64,000 bases of DNA from Macrocybe gigantea. Lineage: Eukaryota; Basidiomycota; Agaricomycetes; Agaricales; Callistosporiaceae. The position numbers were made by a program, and so were the translations under genes. Numbering within the stretch: position 1 is the first letter of the stretch; the number at the start of each line of letters is the position of its first letter. Location of the stretch: NCBI GenBank assembly GCA_011319805.1, contig SJRY01000077.1:62001-126000 (forward strand), in the 5' to 3' direction. The notes under the pieces are model-generated. The model did not search any database and was not told the DNA's origin. It worked only from the letters and a program-made list of their open reading frames with translations. Positions 59,297 to 64,000 of the stretch are shown piece after piece.

Positions 59297-62200
59297 ATGG
59301 ACTCGGAACTCACAGTGGAGGAACGCCAGGAGAACGAGATTCTATCGGTCCGGTCCATCTATCCTGATGATTTCATTGAACCTCCGCCGCCAAAGGCGTG
59401 GAAGGTGTGTTTTTATCCAGTTGATAGTGTCTATGACATGTTCGCTGAAGTAAATTCCCGTCCTGCGTTCCCTTCGTGGTTAGGGCGCAGCACGATTGCC
59501 AGAATTCATAATCCGCATCAAACACAGTCAATGTCCAACTAAAGTCAACTTCCACCTACTTGTCAGGTGAGTCGAACGTGTCGAACACGATCTATTTCCT
59601 GACGATAACTCCCTGACCTGCTATACATGTGCCAGATTCCCCAAGACATACCCCGCCGTCGCATCCCCCACCTTCACGATCCAAAAGCCGATACAAGGCT
59701 TGAACAACGACCATGTCACAAAACTGACGCACGCGATCGCAGCCGAAGTGCAGAAATACCGGGGTCGAGAAGTGGTCTTCGAAGTGAGTCGCTAACCGGT
59801 CCGATGCTTCCGCATTCGGGCTAATTGTTTATTTCTACGCCACTTCGCATACAGATCATTATTCTTTGTGAGAAGTGGCTCGAAAGGAACATCTCGCCAC
59901 CAGTGGAGGTGCCAGGCTCCCTGGCTTTGCAAATGACTCAACGTGCCATGGACGAGGAAAAGGTGCGTCACTGTCTGTCTTCTGATCGCGCTTTCTCAAG
60001 CTCATGGATATGATCTGCCTTAGGCACGCCAACAGCGAGCTGCGGAAGAAGCAGAGAAGGAGAAAGCCAGAGCGGCAGAGTTGGCCCAGCAGCGAGAGGA
60101 GCAGCTCCGCGCGGAGGCGCTCCGACAGCTCATCGCGCGCGAGCAAGAAGATGAAGCACACCAGGGCTCCCGCACGCGTGCCAACTCCTCCGCGACCGAG
60201 GTGCCCGTCACTGGCGACATCATGACCGAGACGTTTTCTGAGAAGATCGAAATCGACGACATGTCGTTCAACGCCGTCAAGCTGTTCCATCCGCGACTGG
60301 AAGGTCTTGGGACGGTATACATGGCTGATCCGATATGCGACGACATTCACGCGTCGTACAGACTGGAGCTGTACAAGTTCACCTTTGACTCGCCGTACTA
60401 TTCCACCAGCCAAGGTAAGACTGAGGTGCCCGGTTCTACGAGATCTAGTCTTGCAACTCTTTGGATTCTTGCACAGGTCGTAAGAAGCTCAGACAAGTAG
60501 AGCAGGAAATCCAACGATTGACGGCCATTCATCATGAGAACGACGTCAACATCCTCGCCGTCAAGCTATCTCTTTACCCTTCGAGCAATCCTTCTCAATT
60601 ATTGATCCTATCGCAAGAGACGCCCGCACTGAAACTGCACGATGTTCTTGCGCATAGTACATCCCTTCGACACGAACACGCTCTTGTACGTCAGTCCAAT
60701 GTTCATTGCCGATTTTCCGCATTGATCGTCTTTACAAGGATTACATTCGCCAAGTCCTTGCTGGGTTAAGCGCCATCCATGATGCAGACCTTGTACATCG
60801 AGGTCAGTTCCTCTGTCTAATCCCCCAGTTCTGTTACCTTAATCCGGATCATTCCAGGAATCTCGGCCAATTCTATCGGGATCGACACTTCCGGTCCCTC
60901 TAGCGTCGTCAAACTTGCCCGAGTTGGATTCCCGATGCTTCTTCTTGATCTACACAGGTCCAACCCCTTCGCATCGCCAAGGCAGTTTGCAAACGTTGTC
61001 GCGAAAGAGCCCCATATTCCAGACGGATGGTACGTCGGAACCTACATGTCTTTGTGGTTAGAGTTACACTAAGGCCCACGTTATATGCACAGGTTGTCCA
61101 GAGACGAGAGGGATGAATCGCTATTGCTGCACACTCCTCAACGGGATATCCACGCTGTAGGAATCGTTCTGATGCAGATGTTGTTGGGATTGGATGTCAC
61201 AGAACGATATGTCGATGCGGAATCAGCAATTGATGACTTGGATGTGACCCTGGAGAACAGTGAGTAGTTCATACACCCCTTCCGTGACGTCAAGCTCATC
61301 CGTCTTGTCGAACAGCTGAAACGGGTCCTGTCCTGATTCAGCTCGCGAGACATATCCTCCTGTCGTCCGCGAAAAACATCTCCTGCGAGGATCTCCTCAA
61401 CGGCCTGGAAGATTCGTCTGCGCTCGTTACATCGCAATATTCTCTGACCGTGAACGCGGGTCTAAAAACGCCGATGCCGACTTCAAATGGCCATCGACGG
61501 CAGAGTTCCCCTGAAGTTGCGCATTTCCGCATGCCGTATCGTGAGAAGCATGTCAGTCGGTGGAAGGAAGACTGGGAGGAACTGGAGTTGCTGGTGTGTT
61601 TTTCATTTTCTATCTGCTGGTATTTGCTTTTGTTCATATATTGTGCGAATTTTTCAGGGCAAAGGCGCGTTCGGGTCTGTCGTCAAGGCCAGGAACAAGC
61701 TCGACTCGAGGATCTACGCAGGTTCGTGCCCCGTTTTCCACTGTTCTTTCCCTGTCTCATCCTAGTTTACTTTAGTCAAGAAGGTCCGTCTGAAGGCCAA
61801 TCGAAAGAATGACAAGATCTTTCGAGAAGTGAACACCCTGAGCAAGCTGAACCACCGGTTCATAGTCCGATACTACACTGCCTGGCTGGAAACCTCTGAC
61901 GAGCCGCCGTCTACGGTCACGTCTGACGACTCTGAGGCCGAATCGGGCACGGAGGACGCCCGGACGTCCGTTCCTGACTCGAGCGAGGGGTATCTGCCCA
62001 CGAACGGTGGAGGGCTGACGCTGGACTTTCCTGAGGATCCGAATGGGTCGTACTCCAACTCGTTCCCCAGCATACACTTCCAGCGGTCGACTTCGCCGGC
62101 GACGGAGGGAGAGCTTTCTAGCGGGAGCGACGATGGCTTCGGCAATTTCGGGAATGGAAACGGCCTGCCCGCGCTTCGGAATGCGGTTCGCAAGCCGCCC

Positions 62201-64000
62201 GCGCCAACTCAGACGCTTTATATACAGATGGTATGTTAAATATTTTTTTACCTTTTTTAATTCTCTATGTCGTCCCACCGGCTGATCCCTTGAAACCAAA
62301 TCACAGGAATTCGTCGAAAGGCAAACTTTGAAGGAGGTTTGTAATTTGAACTTCCTGTATGACTTGTATGGTTTACAAGTGGTTTTACCCTGTAGAGAAT
62401 CGATGAAGGATTGTCGGAAGCTGAAGCGTGGAGGCTTTTCCAACAGCTATTGGAGGCGTTGGTGCACATGGCTGGACTTGAGGTCTTGCACAGGGACATC
62501 AAGCTCACTAACATCTTTATCGGTATGTACACTGCTGCTGTGCTTTCTATGTAACAACGCTGATTTTCAATCTGAACTCGCAGACTCTAGAGGAGACTGC
62601 AAAGGTGAGGCCTTCATGTTTTGTCTTGATGGTATATGCCAGGTCTAAATGTCCGATGTCGACCAGTTGGAGATTTCGGACTCGCAACAACATCGAAGCT
62701 GGCTGCTGTTGAACCCGGAAGTACTTCCCCGCACGGTTCCATGTCAGAGGGAGATATGACCCTAGGTCTGTGAATTCCCTTTCTGATACTTTCTTATCCG
62801 TTTGCTCATGAATTGAACAGAAGTAGGAACGAGGTTGTACATCGCTCCAGAGCTCATGACCGGACACAACAATGGAGACCAGTCGAAGGCGGACATGTAC
62901 AGTCTTGGGGTAAGGCTTGATTCGCGTTGAAGTGTCGGAGGGCATTCAACCGCTTGCTTCTATATAGATCGTGTTCTTTGAGATGAACTACAAGTTCACG
63001 ACGGCATCAGAGAGGATCGCAGTTATAGAGGATCTGAGGAAAGCCAAGCCTATCTTTCCTATGCGGTGGAACCCAAATCTTGTCAATCAACGCAAAAGTG
63101 AGTAATCACGTTTTGACGCGCAAGGGTCGTTCCTCGATCAAAGGCGGCTTTTCTAGTCATTGAACAGCTCCTCAACTGTGACATTGAGAAACGTCCAACT
63201 GCCGTTCAATTGCTCCAGAGTCCTTTGCTCCCATCTAGAGTCGAGGATGAACACTTCAGGGATGCCCTGCAATTAATCTGTGGGTAGCCAATGCCTCCTG
63301 ATCATTTTCTCGCTCACACGTTGCCCTGGCAGCGAACACCGATTCTCCTCATCGGGCGACCGTGTTGTCGTCATTCTTCAATCGTTCTGCAAACCCGGCT
63401 GCGGTGCTTCTTTATGACCTAAACTACAAGACGCCCGACCATGCTGCTTTGAACAGCATTGTATCTGAGCGTCTTGCTGCAATTTTTCGGCTTCATGGCG
63501 CCGTCGACATGGAACCTGCCTTGTTAGTGCCCACGGCGGCTCTGGAGATTGAAAACGAACCAAACGTATCGGAAGAATGCGCAACGTTCCTGGATAAAAG
63601 CGGTGACCATGTCAGCCTTCCTCCCAACCTTATCGTTCCCTTCACAAGACTGGCTACGCGAGGCAATACGCGGCGAATTAAGCGATATCACATCGCTAAT
63701 GTCTTCAAGTGCTTCTTTTCCCAATGCAATTCATGATGTTATTCTGATTTCGATTAGGAAAGCGACAGCACGTCAACCGCTGTCGGCGAAGGCGGCAGTC
63801 TTTGACATCATCACGCCGGACCTTGTTTCGGGACCGATTGCTGCTGGAGCTGAAGTGATTGCCGTCATCAGCGCCGTTTTGGACAGTTTTCCAAATCTCG
63901 CCAAGAACTACGAGATTCAGATATCGCATTCGAAGAGTGAGCATATGTCGCTCGCCGTTTGTTTTGTTGCTCATTGTTATCAATCTAGTTATTGAACTGG
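59297..64000 (+). CDS. GCN2: eIF2alpha kinase GCN2, truncated by the window end
   Basis: 22 exons read in phase, the last cut at 64000. They are 59297-59404, 59484-59566, 59636-59783, 59855-59962, 60024-60414, 60477-60686, 60739-60802, 60858-61029, 61093-61259, 61316-61593, 61658-61721, 61776-62230, 62307-62336, 62396-62522, 62584-62604, 62667-62765, 62821-62909, 62968-63097, 63157-63279, 63333-63708, 63758-63936 and 63989 onward. The order is diagnostic: RWD domain (NEILSVRSIYPDDF), charged coiled coil, pseudokinase (VHRGISANS), kinase and the start of the HisRS-like domain. Kinase motifs are intact: GKGAFGSVVKAR, AVKKV, a long acidic insert, HRDIKLTNIF, GDFGLAT and YIAPEL. It senses uncharged tRNA in amino-acid starvation and phosphorylates eIF2alpha. 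The Gcn1-binding RWD and HisRS-like parts fit the full-length form. Confidence 0.95.

Overview
The window is nuclear DNA of a filamentous basidiomycete, most likely an agaricomycete. Nearly every host gene is split by many short (about 45-80 bp) GT-AG introns with tiny exons. Gene families are typical of mushrooms: CBM20 alpha-amylase, type I metacaspase, F-box, P450, GCN2 and a very large Ser-rich protein. The transposons are fungal chromoviruses and a TA-inserting DDE element. No operons, CRISPR, rRNA or convincing tRNA genes were seen.

Layout. 1-15.0 kb is a transposon tower. A CpG-poor Ty3/Gypsy chromovirus (A, + strand, 5' end outside the window) is split by a Tc1/mariner-like DNA transposon (3433-12917, TA duplication). 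That element is itself split by a second chromovirus (B, - strand, 4443-11508, duplication GAAGA). Closing each insertion restores the reading frame of the host element. Downstream of the 3' LTR of A, three solo LTRs of the same 320-bp family sit one inside another, each with its own 5-bp duplication. All transposon genes are broken by stops and frameshifts.

15.3-31.5 kb: a 161-bp MITE in the promoter of an SR-like protein gene, a dual-specificity phosphatase (-), a maltase-type alpha-glucosidase (+) with two frame breaks, two tandem paralogues of an unrecognised family (-), a predicted pseudokinase (-), a metacaspase with a poly-His prodomain (+) and a TPR/Cys-motif protein (-).

32.4-45 kb: an F-box protein (-), an unassigned 515-residue protein (+), a PEBP-family protein (-), a secreted alpha-amylase with starch-binding domain (+) and a small Cys-motif protein (-). 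The amylase and the alpha-glucosidase are complementary steps of starch to glucose, but they are 20 kb apart and not a tight cluster.

45.5-64 kb: a roughly 6.9-kb Ser-rich gene (-) with several single-base frame breaks, a complete 14-exon cytochrome P450 (+), a possible small gene, and the first 22 exons of the eIF2alpha kinase GCN2 (+), cut by the window end. All exon coordinates come from reading splice sites and frame continuity by eye, without transcripts or database searches.
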